Source: Nocardia sp. BMG111209
GTDB taxonomy: Bacteria; Actinomycetota; Actinomycetes; Mycobacteriales; Mycobacteriaceae
Length of the DNA stretch: 64,000 nt
Assembly: GCF_000381925.1 (NCBI RefSeq)
Contig: NZ_KB907310.1
Coordinates: 372,001-436,000, forward strand
Reading direction: 5' to 3'
Part shown: one piece after another, positions 27,410 through 36,070 of the stretch
How the letters are laid out: each line of letters starts with the position of its first letter
Numbering within the stretch: the first letter of the stretch is position 1
Made by a program: the position numbers and the translations under genes
Notes under the pieces: model-generated
Seen by the model: the letters and a program-made list of their open reading frames with translations, nothing else
Database searches by the model: none
Told to the model about the DNA's origin: nothing

Positions 27410-28339
27410 TCAGTAGACCCTCTCCCACGTCGCGTCATCGGTGAGGCCGGTCGCCAATTCGGTGAAGGCGGTGACCGTTTCCTGGTTGGCGATCTTCGCC
27501 GCGACGTCGGCGTCGAGGATCACCTGTTCGCGCCATTGCAACACCGGCTCCATAGGGGTCTTACCCAACATGACGCTGAATCCCAGCCGATTGGTCTTCG
27601 CCAGCGTTTCCAACGCCTCGTTCTGGCGGCGCAGCCAGGCCCACTGCGGTCCGCGACCGGGACCCGGGGACTCCTTCATCGAGGGCACCGCGGTCCGGAT
27701 GTAGCGCACGGCCTCCAACAGCCGGCCGGTGTCGTGCCCACACCGGCCACCTGTCTCCAGCAGCCCGTTCGGGCCGTGTACCAGGCCGTTCGCGGCGAGA
27801 ATGTGTTGCCGGGTCCACCGATGGAAGACCAGCCACCGCGCCACCACCTCCCCGAGTTGGGGCATGGACATCGCGCTGAGCACGATCTCCAATGCCGCGG
27901 ACCGGCCGGCCGACAGGTCGATGAAGGTCACATCGTATTCCTGCTCACACGTCACCAGCAGTTCCACGCAACGTTTCACGAGTTTGTCGTCGACCGAGGT
28001 GAATTCCCCGCCGCCGCGGTCGCCGGGGAACAGCACCAACCGGTACGGATGACGGGGTGCCCGCAACTCCTCGCGATTGGTCTCGGTGCGGACGTTGTGT
28101 GCGGTGACCGTGCTGTTGACGCTGGTCAGGTAGTTGTGCAGACCGTCCTTGTCCGGAGTGCCGCGGTCCACACGATTGATATCGAACAGCGCTCCCGAGG
28201 TAGGCGAGCCGAAATCGAAGTCGAGGTAGGCGATGTTCTGGCCTCGGAGACTCAACCGGTAGGCGATGTTGCTGCTGGTCACCGATCGGCCGGTGCCACC
28301 CTTGTCCGATGTCGAGAAAACCAGCATCCGGTTATTCAC
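27410..28339 (-). CDS. ParA/MinD-like variant P-loop protein (SCO2523-like)
   Basis: The 309-residue protein has the fold signature of ParA/MinD ATPases: the deviant Walker A region reads FSTSDKGGTGRSVTSSN near residues 8-24, the Walker A' region IAYLDFDFGSPTSG follows, and VTFIDLSAG is a Walker B-like strand. In true ParA proteins the motif is KGGxGKT/S; here the second lysine is arginine. ATP may still be bound, but hydrolysis may be altered. The GTG start overlaps the TAA of the upstream gene by eight bases; an ATG at 28327 is an alternative. Family assignment to the SCO2523 variant P-loop group is by motif and gene order. Confidence 0.78.
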   Translation of the reverse strand: MNNRMLVFSTSDKGGTGRSVTSSNIAYRLSLRGQNIAYLDFDFGSPTSGALFDINRVDRGTPDKDGLHNYLTSVNSTVTAHNVRTETNREELRAPRHPYRLVLFPGDRGGGEFTSVDDKLVKRCVELLVTCEQEYDVTFIDLSAGRSAALEIVLSAMSMPQLGEVVARWLVFHRWTRQHILAANGLVHGPNGLLETGGRCGHDTGRLLEAVRYIRTAVPSMKESPGPGRGPQWAWLRRQNEALETLAKTNRLGFSVMLGKTPMEPVLQWREQVILDADVAAKIANQETVTAFTELATGLTDDATWERVY

Positions 28340-30233
28340 TCCTCATCGCGTCGAGGCCGGCGAAATCGAGTTCGTCCAACGAGCGCAATGCCTCCGCGCA
28401 CAGGCTGTGCGCGGTGCCGGGGCGATCATCGATCAGTTTCCGTGCGCGCTGTAGCTGTTTCTCCACGTTTTCCAGAGCGGTGCGATTCGGGGTGTTGTCC
28501 TCCTCGCTCAGACTCAGGAATTTCTGATTGAGCAGATGTTCCGCCTCGTTCAGCAGTTCCAGCGAGCGCAGCGCCGAGGTGGACGACCGCAGCGGTGGCT
28601 GGCGGAACGAATTGTCGGCGGCGACCAGGCATTCGATGACTCGTTCGGTCAGATACCAGGACGGCTGCTGATTACCGTTCGTGGGCTGCGGCTCGCTCCC
28701 GCCCGGCTTCGTGACCTTGAAGATCCGATCCGCGTCGTCCCACAGGCCGTTGGCCGGTCCTTTGGTGAAGGCCCGGAGCTCGAGATGATCCATGGTCGAC
28801 TGGGCCAGTTCCAGCAGCCGATCCCGGGTGGTCAGGGTGCTGGAGAGCTGGGCCGCCTGCAGGGTGCGCTTGAGCAGTACCGGGGCGTAGTCCGACACCC
28901 GCCAGTTCAGGACCTTGCCGTCGTCGAGATCGGCTGTGCCGGAACCGAGCAACGACAGTCGCACGCCGGGTATGTGCAACTCGCGCGCGTAGTCCTCTTC
29001 GGTCAGGCGGCGGATGATCCGGCCCCGGCGCGCCAGCTCGTCGAAAATCAGTGTGGCCCTGGTGAGGTCGTCGTCGTTGGCCTCGCGGTTGATGAGGTCC
29101 TGGATCAGTACGGCCGAAACACAGAGACTGAAGTAGTCCGATTCCTCGCCGTCGGAGGTGCGCCACGGGATGTCTTCCAGTGGCCATCGGCCGGTACCGT
29201 AGCGGGCCATCGCCGACCAGTACCGCTGTGCCAGATCGCCGCGTAGCTGCAACGCCTCCGCCAGTCGGCGTTGTTGTGGATCCAGCAGATCGAGCTCGCG
29301 GGTTCGGGCGGAGGTGAGGTCGTTGATGCCGTCGAGGGCGGTCACGGTGAAGTACAGGTAGGGACGTGGGGTCGCATACCCTTCGTCGGTCGCGATCGGC
29401 GCGCTGCCGAACTCCTCCTCCAGGCCCGCCGCATCGGTGACGATGCCCCAGCTCCAACCACATTCGAACAACAGACCTTCGTCCTCGAGGTCCGCGTCGG
29501 GAGTGGCGTTCAGCGTGACGTCTCGGCGCAGCCGGACCCGGACGCGCTCGAGCCGTTGTGCCACACCGGCGAGTACCGCCTCGGGCTCCGCGCCGGTCTG
29601 GTTGAACATGGTGAGCATCGCCTGCCCGGACCGGGAATCGGGATCCACCGACTGCACGACGAAACCGCGCACCAGACCGATCATTGCCGCGGTGAGGCGG
29701 ACCTTGATCCGGGCCTCCAGGTCCGAGATCCGATTGTCGAGTTTGTTCCGCTCGGTCTGTGTGGGCCGGGCGCCGACCCAGACGCGCAGTGCCCGAAGGT
29801 ATTTCAGTGCTGCCAGACAGAGGGTCAGCGACATCGAATAGGAGTCGACCACATCGAGTTCGCGTTGCTCATCGGTGGGGCCCTCGGGTGCCGTCGACCG
29901 CAGATAGCTGCCCGCCGCGAAGATCGGCCGGCCGTCGGGTGTCGTGTAACGGCCCAGATAGTCGTCGAGGATATCGATCAGCTTGATACCCACCTGTCGC
30001 ATGCGCCCCAGCGGCCGCAACACTTCGGCGATATCGTCGGGAATGGTGTCCGGATCGTCCAGGGCGAAGCTGGGAATCTCGGTGGCGGGGTACAGCAAGC
30101 ACAGCAGCTGCTCGGCGTCGCTGATGGAGTTGGAACCGTCGCGGCCACCCCACTGCCATTGGTCATCGCGATAGCACGCGGCCAGCAACGAACTCCAGAT
30201 GTTCAAGATCTGCCGGCGTGGCTGAATCCTCAT
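28332..30233 (-). CDS. SCO2524-like large helical protein
   Basis: The 633-residue protein is soluble and mostly alpha-helical, with many Leu/Arg/Glu heptad-like runs (for example RISDLEARIKVRLTAAMIGL and LLNEAEHLLNQKFL). I see no catalytic motif. It is the first gene of the operon 30233-25296; the gene order matches Streptomyces SCO2524-SCO2523-SCO2522-SCO2521, which is the ground for the name. It might be a scaffold or sensor for the P-loop partner. The ATG at 30233 is preceded at about ten bases by a G-rich stretch. Confidence 0.65.
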   Translation of the reverse strand: MRIQPRRQILNIWSSLLAACYRDDQWQWGGRDGSNSISDAEQLLCLLYPATEIPSFALDDPDTIPDDIAEVLRPLGRMRQVGIKLIDILDDYLGRYTTPDGRPIFAAGSYLRSTAPEGPTDEQRELDVVDSYSMSLTLCLAALKYLRALRVWVGARPTQTERNKLDNRISDLEARIKVRLTAAMIGLVRGFVVQSVDPDSRSGQAMLTMFNQTGAEPEAVLAGVAQRLERVRVRLRRDVTLNATPDADLEDEGLLFECGWSWGIVTDAAGLEEEFGSAPIATDEGYATPRPYLYFTVTALDGINDLTSARTRELDLLDPQQRRLAEALQLRGDLAQRYWSAMARYGTGRWPLEDIPWRTSDGEESDYFSLCVSAVLIQDLINREANDDDLTRATLIFDELARRGRIIRRLTEEDYARELHIPGVRLSLLGSGTADLDDGKVLNWRVSDYAPVLLKRTLQAAQLSSTLTTRDRLLELAQSTMDHLELRAFTKGPANGLWDDADRIFKVTKPGGSEPQPTNGNQQPSWYLTERVIECLVAADNSFRQPPLRSSTSALRSLELLNEAEHLLNQKFLSLSEEDNTPNRTALENVEKQLQRARKLIDDRPGTAHSLCAEALRSLDELDFAGLDAMRSE

Positions 30234-30575
30234 CGAAGGCCGCCCCCCTCATCGCTCATCGTTGGCATGCCACATCGGTGCATCTCGACTTGTTCTCGCA
30301 GCGGCGATGCGACGCGAAGTTATCACGGCCGACTACCTTTCGCTCGAATTGCACGAAGGGGTGAGAGGCTCGGCAAAAGAGCCGACCGCCCAGTTTTCTT
30401 TTGTTCGGTTATCCGTTCGCGGGCAACGAAGTTCGCGTGACGGGATCTCTCGGTATCCCACAATTCTCCGCCACCGGAGCAGTATCGGGCAGTGCGATCA
30501 GGGTGCGAATTCGGGGGTCGCCGGACGCGCGCATCGGGATGCCGCGGGTCCCGTCGACGGGCCCCGGACACGACA
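30234..30575. other. Intergenic region upstream of the SCO2524-like operon
   Basis: No gene is seen. It must hold the promoter of the minus-strand operon that starts at 30233. A weak TCGGC-N6-GCCGA hairpin at 30370-30385 is followed by a T-rich stretch (30393-30404). The base composition is less GC-rich than that of the neighbours. Confidence 0.5.
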
Positions 30576-30603
30576 CCGCCGTGCGGTGAAAACCGCACGG
30601 CGG
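30576..30603 (-). terminator. Hairpin terminator after the DyP-encapsulin operon
   Basis: A perfect 12-bp stem (CCGCCGTGCGGT and its complement) closes a GAAA tetraloop 18 bases after the encapsulin stop codon. Confidence 0.85.
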
Positions 30604-30621
30604 GAAGGTGGTACGGAAAAA

Positions 30622-31422
30622 CTACGCCTGCAGCGGCACCGCGGCCTCGCTGGTGTACACCAGGAAGGTCAGCGTCTCCTGGAAATACAGCTGCACGGTT
30701 TCGGCGTCGTGGGTGAGGTAGCCGATCGAAAGGTCCTGTCCCAGGCGGAGATCGAAGTCGCCACCGCGGGTGGTGAGGACGAAGGCGCCGTCGATGGCCG
30801 GCGCCCAGATGATCTCGCCGTCCGGGATGAGCCGCTCGATGTGGGTGCGGATCGGGTAGCCGTGGTCGGAGGCCTCGCTGACGGCGGTGTACAGATCCGC
30901 GGACAGCAGCACCGAATACGGGCCGCCGACGCCGGCCAGGCGCAGCGCGGTCACCGACTGGGCGATGGCATCCGGGATCTGGCGGGTGTCGGCGGGGATC
31001 GTGACGGGGGCATTGGAGGCGGCCGCGCGGATGCCGGTGATGCCGGCCGCCGCATAACCCTCGAAGACCGCGCGGTCCTCGGCGAAGGCGATCTTCTTCG
31101 CGGCCTGCTTCACCGGTTCCAGATCGGTGTCCTGGGCGCCGCGTTCCACGTCGTCGATCTCCTCGCGCGACAGCGTGAACGGGACCCGCAGTTCGACCAG
31201 CGGGCCCACCCGGCGCTGCCGGGCGAGTACGCCGTCGGCCGGCTCGTCGATGGCCGCGGTGCGGCCGAGGCCCACCGCGGAATAGTCGTAACCGTGCGGA
31301 CCGGACAGGTCGACGACGCGACGTCCGGCGATGTGCCGCTTGAACGTCCGGCTCGCCTCTTCCTCGATCGCGGACCACGCGGCGCCGCTGATCGGGGCCA
31401 GTTCGCGGTGCAGGTTGTTCAT
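30622..31422 (-). CDS. Encapsulin shell protein (family 1, linocin/CFP29 type)
   Basis: The 266-residue protein is of typical length for family 1 encapsulins, which use the HK97 phage-capsid fold to build a protein shell around an enzyme. It begins MNNLHRELAPISGAAWSAIE and contains GRRVVDLSGPHG and VELRVPFTLSREEIDDVERG, segments seen in linocin M18/CFP29 proteins. AAGGAG lies eight bases before the ATG, which overlaps the TGA of the DyP gene (ATGA). The coupled DyP peroxidase carries the loading peptide, so the shell almost surely holds that peroxidase. Confidence 0.95.
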   Translation of the reverse strand: MNNLHRELAPISGAAWSAIEEEASRTFKRHIAGRRVVDLSGPHGYDYSAVGLGRTAAIDEPADGVLARQRRVGPLVELRVPFTLSREEIDDVERGAQDTDLEPVKQAAKKIAFAEDRAVFEGYAAAGITGIRAAASNAPVTIPADTRQIPDAIAQSVTALRLAGVGGPYSVLLSADLYTAVSEASDHGYPIRTHIERLIPDGEIIWAPAIDGAFVLTTRGGDFDLRLGQDLSIGYLTHDAETVQLYFQETLTFLVYTSEAAVPLQA

Positions 31423-32438
31423 ATCGAGCTCCTTCGCAGGGTGCCGATGCCGAGACTGCCGTCGTCGGCCGGTCCGGCCGGTTCGGCCGTCACCGGGGCG
31501 GTGGCGGCCACGGGTGCGGCCGGAAGCGAATCGAGGAATCCGGCCGGGGGCGTGCAGAACAGGGTGCCGGTGACGGCGGTCGAGAAATCCAGGATGCGGT
31601 CGTAGGCCGCGTCGTCGCTGCCGAGGAACATGCGCGTCAGCATCTGTTCGGTGACGTCGGGGGTGGCCGCGTAGGCGACGTAGTACGTGCCGAACATGCC
31701 CTCGCGGACGCTGCCGAAGGGCATGTTCGCGCGGACGATCTGCCGCTGGTTGCCGTCCGGGTCGTACACCGTATTGACCGCGACGTGCGAATTCGCCGGC
31801 TTGTCCGCGTCGGAGAGTTCGAAATCGCCGAGTTTGGTCCGGCCGATGACCCGTTCCTGCTCCTCGATGGACAGCGCGTTCCAGGCGTCGAGGTCGTGCA
31901 GATATTTCTGCACGATCACATAACTGCCGCCGGCGAAGTCCGGATCCTCGGCGCCGATCAGCGCCGCGGCGGCGGCATCGTCACCCTCCGGATTCTCGGT
32001 GCCGTCCACAAATCCGAGCAGATCTCGCTGTTCGAAGTAGCGGAAGCCGACGGTCTCGTCCACGATCGTCGCCGCCCCGCGCAACCGGTCGCCGACGGTC
32101 ATGGCGAGTTCGAAGCAGGCGTCCTGCGATTCGGCCTTGATGTGGAACAGCAGATCGCCCGGTGTGGCGGGGGCCCGGTGCCGCGGGCCGTCGTAGCCGG
32201 GGAATTCGTGCAACTGCGCGGGTCGCGGCCCGGCGAACAACCGGTCCCAGGCCGCCGAGCCGATGCTCACCGCGCAGGACAGGTCGGTGCCGGGCAGCCG
32301 GAAGCCGATCGAGCGGCGCAGGCCGGGCAGGTCGGCGAGCAGATCACGGACGACCGGCTCGCCGCCCTCGTCGATCGTGAGGACCAGGAAGATCGCAGCG
32401 CGGGTCAGCGGATGGAGAATCGGCTGCGAGGCATACAT
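31419..32438 (-). CDS. DyP-type haem peroxidase, encapsulin cargo
   Basis: The 339-residue dye-decolorizing peroxidase contains the family motif GxxDG as GFVDGTENP near residue 135, and a later SHV histidine and NMPFG arginine region for haem binding. The C-terminal 45 residues form an Ala/Pro-rich linker that ends DGSLGIGTLRRSSI, a cargo-loading peptide of the SLxIGSL type. The enzyme is therefore packed in the encapsulin encoded next. The ATG at 32438 is chosen; no strong ribosome site is seen before it. In mycobacteria the same pair works in oxidative stress. Confidence 0.95.
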   Translation of the reverse strand: MYASQPILHPLTRAAIFLVLTIDEGGEPVVRDLLADLPGLRRSIGFRLPGTDLSCAVSIGSAAWDRLFAGPRPAQLHEFPGYDGPRHRAPATPGDLLFHIKAESQDACFELAMTVGDRLRGAATIVDETVGFRYFEQRDLLGFVDGTENPEGDDAAAAALIGAEDPDFAGGSYVIVQKYLHDLDAWNALSIEEQERVIGRTKLGDFELSDADKPANSHVAVNTVYDPDGNQRQIVRANMPFGSVREGMFGTYYVAYAATPDVTEQMLTRMFLGSDDAAYDRILDFSTAVTGTLFCTPPAGFLDSLPAAPVAATAPVTAEPAGPADDGSLGIGTLRRSSI

Positions 32439-32522
32439 GATCAACAGCCTACGATGCACCCCGGCGAGCCGTCCGGCACGGTCGTGTGTTCGCCACCGGC
32501 AGAAGCGAAATCGTGAGGTGCG

Positions 32523-32849
32523 CTATTTCGCGACGGTGAGCAGGAAGGCCACGTCGTCCAGGGCCTTCACACTGTGCCGGGCCGCCGGTACCACCAGCAG
32601 GTCACCGGGTGAGCCCTTCCATTCGTTCGCCCCGCTGATCAGGGTCAGCGTGCCGCTGATCACCTGGAGCGTGGCCTCGCCCGGATTGTCGTGCTCGGCG
32701 AGGCTCTGGCCCGCGGTGAGCGCGATGACGGTCTGCCGCAGGCTGTGCGTGTGCCCACCGTAGAGGGTCTGCGAACTGCGGCCGCTGCTGGCGACGGCGG
32801 CCAGCTTCAACTGCTGGCGAGCCACCGCGGTCAGCGATTTCTTGTCCAT
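32523..32849 (-). CDS. Small cupin-domain protein
   Basis: The 108-residue protein is a single cupin barrel with a GGHTHSLRQTVIAL start, an AEHDNPGEATLQVISG segment and GDLLVVPAARHSV, which give the two cupin motifs. Such small cupins bind a metal or a small ligand; many are linked to stress responses. GGAGG lies seven bases upstream of the ATG. The exact role is unknown. Confidence 0.8.
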   Translation of the reverse strand: MDKKSLTAVARQQLKLAAVASSGRSSQTLYGGHTHSLRQTVIALTAGQSLAEHDNPGEATLQVISGTLTLISGANEWKGSPGDLLVVPAARHSVKALDDVAFLLTVAK

Positions 32850-33001
32850 GAGGCAGCCTCCGTGTGCAGCGGCACGCCCCGGCGGCGCCGCGAAAGTCGT
32901 GAATGGCGCTGAACAATCGTGAGTATGCCGGACCGGTCGCACCCGTTCGATCGTTTTCCGGCGGCAGTTTCGTGCCGATCGTCGCGTGTGCGCCGTTCGT
33001 G

Positions 33002-33481
33002 TCAGCGGGTGTAGTGACGGAATCGGTAGCGCAGGCCGGTCCGGGAGGTGGCCCACGGGCCGTCCTCGGCGGTCCAGTCCGGCCCGATCGCGGGGGCGTA
33101 GGCATCCCCGGCGATATCGACGTCCACCTCGGTCACCTGGAGTTCGGTCGCCTGTTCCAGTGCCGCGCGGTAGATCTGACCGCCGCCGGCGACCCACACC
33201 GTCTCGGTACCGGCCAGGGTCAGGGCGGATTCGAGCGAATCGGCGCGTTCGGCACCGTCCGCGGACCAGGCCGGTTGCCGGGTGATCACGATATTGCGTC
33301 GGCCCGGCAGCGGGCGGAATCGCGCGGGCAGCGAATCCCAGGTGCGCCGGCCCATCACGACCGGATGCCCCCAGGTGATGTTCCGGAAATGCGCGGAATC
33401 CTCGGGTAGCCGCCACGGAATGGCATTGTCGGCGCCGATCACACCGCCGGTGGTCTGCGCCCAGATCAGCCCGACCCGCAT
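33002..33481 (-). CDS. folA: Dihydrofolate reductase
   Basis: Reduces dihydrofolate to tetrahydrofolate with NADPH (EC 1.5.1.3). The 159-residue protein has the standard motifs: [16 protein letters not shown] with the substrate-binding Asp/Glu region, [12 protein letters not shown] for the cofactor, and VAGGGQIY. It starts directly after the thymidylate synthase stop codon, so folA and thyA are co-transcribed; thyA makes dihydrofolate that this enzyme recycles. Confidence 0.96.
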   Translation of the reverse strand: MRVGLIWAQTTGGVIGADNAIPWRLPEDSAHFRNITWGHPVVMGRRTWDSLPARFRPLPGRRNIVITRQPAWSADGAERADSLESALTLAGTETVWVAGGGQIYRAALEQATELQVTEVDVDIAGDAYAPAIGPDWTAEDGPWATSRTGLRYRFRHYTR

Positions 33482-34303
33482 TCAGACCGCCACCGGAGCC
33501 TTGATGGCCGGATGGTGCCGGTACCCGTCGACCTCGACGTCCTCGTAGGCGTAGTCGAACAGGGTCGGCGCCGGGCGCAGGTGCAGATGTGGGAACGGAT
33601 ACGGCTCCCGGGACAACTGTTCCCGTACCTGGCCGACGTGATTGTCGTAGATGTGGCAGTCGCCGCCGGTCCAGACGAAATCGCCGGGCTCGAGTTCGGT
33701 CTGCTGCGCCACCATGTGGGTGAGCAGCGCATAACTCGCGATGTTGAAGGGCACGCCCAGGAACAGGTCGGCACTGCGCTGATACAGCTGGCAGGACAGT
33801 TTCCCGTCGGCGACGTAGAACTGGAACAGCGCGTGGCAGGGCGCGAGCGCCATCCGGTCCAGATCGGCGACATTCCAGGCCGAGACCAGCATGCGCCGGG
33901 AATCCGGATCGGTGCGCAACATCTGCAACACCTGCGAGATCTGATCGATGTGGGTGCCGTCGGGAGTGGGCCAGGACCGCCACTGCACCCCGTACACCGG
34001 GCCGAGTTCGCCGTTGCGATCGGCCCATTCGTCCCAGATGGTCACCCCGTGCTCGTGCAGCCACGCGACGTTGGAATCGCCGCGCAGGAACCACAGCAAC
34101 TCGTAGACGATCGACTTCAGATGCACCTTTTTCGTGGTGATCAGTGGGAAGCCCGCCGACAGGTCGTAGCGCAGTTGATGACCGAACACGCTGCGGGTAC
34201 CGGTTCCGGTGCGATCGGACTTCCGGGTACCGCTGTCGAGCACGAGGCGCAACAGGTCCTCGTACTGGGTGTCGGCGGTGGGGGGAATTCCGGCATCTCC
34301 CAT
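33482..34303 (-). CDS. thyA: Thymidylate synthase
   Basis: Methylates dUMP to dTMP with methylenetetrahydrofolate (EC 2.1.1.45). The 273-residue protein shows [18 protein letters not shown] at the N terminus, the active-site cysteine in [32 protein letters not shown] and DCHIYDNH. The ATG at 34303 is preferred; a TTG at 34312 would add three residues. The start lies only 20 bases from the divergent cobF start, so its promoter must reach into cobF. Confidence 0.96.
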   Translation of the reverse strand: MGDAGIPPTADTQYEDLLRLVLDSGTRKSDRTGTGTRSVFGHQLRYDLSAGFPLITTKKVHLKSIVYELLWFLRGDSNVAWLHEHGVTIWDEWADRNGELGPVYGVQWRSWPTPDGTHIDQISQVLQMLRTDPDSRRMLVSAWNVADLDRMALAPCHALFQFYVADGKLSCQLYQRSADLFLGVPFNIASYALLTHMVAQQTELEPGDFVWTGGDCHIYDNHVGQVREQLSREPYPFPHLHLRPAPTLFDYAYEDVEVDGYRHHPAIKAPVAV

Positions 34304-34323
34304 GGCTGGCAAGCTTACGCAGT

Positions 34324-35103
34324 GTGCGGAAGCTTTATGTGATCGGAATCGGAGCGGGCGACCCGCGGCAGGTGACGGTGCAGGCCATCGAGGCGATGCG
34401 GCGCGTCGACGTGTTCTTCGTCATCGGCAAGGGCGAGCGCAAACAGGAGTTGCTGGACGTCCGGACCGCGATCCTCACCGCGCACGTCGATCACGACTAT
34501 CGGATGGTCACGATCGAGGATCCGCCGCGCGATCGTGAGATCGCCGCGACCGGCGCCGACGCGGCCTATCGGGACGCGGTCGGCGACTGGCACGATCGGC
34601 GCGCCGATCTGCTCGCGGCGCACTTCGCGGCCACCGAGGGGGTCGGCGCGATCCTGGTGTGGGGCGATCCGGCGCTGTACGACAGCATCCTGCGCCTGGT
34701 CGAACGGGTGCTGGCGCGCGGCGCGGTGACCTTCGACTACGAGGTGATCCCCGGCATCACCAGCGCCGCGGCGCTGGCCGCCCGGCATCGCATCGTGCTG
34801 CACGACATCGGCGAACCGCTGCACATCACCACCGGCCGCCGGTTGCGCGAGGAGGGGGTCACCGCGGGCGAGTCGACCCTGGTGATGCTCGACGGCGAAT
34901 GTTCCTTCACCACCGTCGCCGACGCGGATCTGCACATCTGGTGGGCCGCCTACCTCGGCCTGCCCGACGAGGAATTGATCGAGGGCCCGCTGCCTGCGGT
35001 GCGGGATCGAATTGTCCAGCGCCGCAAGGAACTTCGCGAGGCCAAGGGCTGGATCATGGATATCTACTTACTTCGGAGAACGAAAACGCCTGCGGCGCAA
35101 TAG
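34324..35103 (+). CDS. cobF: Precorrin-6A synthase (deacetylating)
   Basis: The 259-residue SAM-dependent methyltransferase begins with [19 protein letters not shown] and contains the CobF-type segments [23 protein letters not shown] and [17 protein letters not shown]. It adds a methyl group at C-1 and removes the acetyl fragment in aerobic cobalamin synthesis (EC 2.1.1.152). The start is a GTG with no ribosome site before it and very little space from the divergent thyA, so it may be leaderless. No other cob gene is in the window. Confidence 0.92.
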   Translation: MRKLYVIGIGAGDPRQVTVQAIEAMRRVDVFFVIGKGERKQELLDVRTAILTAHVDHDYRMVTIEDPPRDREIAATGADAAYRDAVGDWHDRRADLLAAHFAATEGVGAILVWGDPALYDSILRLVERVLARGAVTFDYEVIPGITSAAALAARHRIVLHDIGEPLHITTGRRLREEGVTAGESTLVMLDGECSFTTVADADLHIWWAAYLGLPDEELIEGPLPAVRDRIVQRRKELREAKGWIMDIYLLRRTKTPAAQ

Positions 35104-35202
35104 CGGCCGTCTCCCCGTCGTGGCGGATTACCGCGCGGATCCGTGGGCTCGGCCGTGCCGAATCACTCCCGCAGGCAATACTTCTCGATGAGGGAGGCCA
35201 CC

Positions 35203-35877
35203 ATGGCCCATTGGTTCGGCCGTGCCGTGTCGGCACTGGTCATCAGCGCGATTCCGGTCGCCGCCGCATTCGGCGCCACCGGGATCGCGACCGCCGACAG
35301 CGACGGTCTCGGCACCCGCCCGATCCCCGACGCCGGCGTACTCGCCCCGCTCGATCCGGCCGTCGTGCACGCACCCGACCCGGCCGGCGTTCCGGCGGTG
35401 CTGCCGATCCAGGCGCCGGAGGGGTCCGTGCGGATCGGCTCGGCGCAGGTCGCCCGCCCGGACTGGCTGGATCCGCAACAGGCGGACGCCGTCAACATCG
35501 GTGCGGCGCAGACCGAGGCGAATCTGGCGCAGACCCTGAACGCCGCCGGCCTCCCGGCCTCGCGCTCGGATCGCATCGCGGCCGATACGCTCGGTTCCGC
35601 CGCCACCGGCGCGGTGATCGGCGCGGCGGCCTCCAGTCCGATCGCCGTGGTCGGGGCCCTGATCGGCACCGCCTCCGGACTGCTCGCCGGGATCCCGTTC
35701 GCCCCGGCCGGCCTGGTGTTCGTGCCGGTGCTCGGCGCGAGCCTGGCCGCGGGCATGATTCTCGGCACCGCCGCCGCGGCGGGCGCCGCCCTCGGCGCCG
35801 TGGCCGGTGCGATCGAGGGCGCGGCGGCCCCGGCCACGGTCGATGCCGAGCCGGCGGTCGTTCCCGCGGCCTCCTGA
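35203..35877 (+). CDS. Secreted alanine/glycine-rich protein of unknown function
   Basis: The 224-residue product has a clear Sec signal peptide (basic HWFGR, a hydrophobic stretch at about 9-22 and an ATA-DS cleavage site near residue 31). The middle has a short polar helix region; the C-terminal 100 residues contain glycine-zipper-like hydrophobic runs (TGAVIGAAASSPIAVVGALI) that could insert into a membrane. Related Nocardia/Mycobacterium proteins are common, but I cannot name a function. GGGAGG lies upstream of the ATG. Confidence 0.75.
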   Translation: MAHWFGRAVSALVISAIPVAAAFGATGIATADSDGLGTRPIPDAGVLAPLDPAVVHAPDPAGVPAVLPIQAPEGSVRIGSAQVARPDWLDPQQADAVNIGAAQTEANLAQTLNAAGLPASRSDRIAADTLGSAATGAVIGAAASSPIAVVGALIGTASGLLAGIPFAPAGLVFVPVLGASLAAGMILGTAAAAGAALGAVAGAIEGAAAPATVDAEPAVVPAAS

Positions 35878-35914
35878 ATCGTTTCCGCACGTCCGCGGCC
35901 CGGCGAATTCCGCT

Positions 35915-36006
35915 CGCCGGGCCCGGCGGTGGGTACTCGCCGGGCTCGGCTGTAGGCACTTGCCGGGCTCGGCTGTAGGCACTTGCCGGGCCCGGCGGTG
36001 GGTGTC
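35915..36006. repeat. Four tandem copies of a 23-bp unit
   Basis: Units start at 35915, 35938, 35961 and 35984. Units 2 and 3 differ at one base; units 1 and 4 share GGGCCCGGCGGTGGGT where units 2 and 3 have GGGCTCGGCTGTAGGC. The repeat lies between the secreted-protein gene and the Fpg/Nei gene and is non-coding. Confidence 0.85.
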
Positions 36007-36070
36007 GGGCCGGTTCTTCCGGTCGATCGTCCGGGCCGGAATGTCGGTGCCGGTCGGTAGTCTGGGCGGC

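Noticed and set aside
19985..30233. A type VII (ESX) secretion locus
   Set aside because: Only an EccC-like ATPase core is present; no EsxA/B, PE/PPE, EccB, EccD, EccE or MycP gene is nearby and the membrane anchor of EccC is missing.
35915..36006. CRISPR array
   Set aside because: The 23-bp units abut directly with no spacers and no cas gene is in the window.
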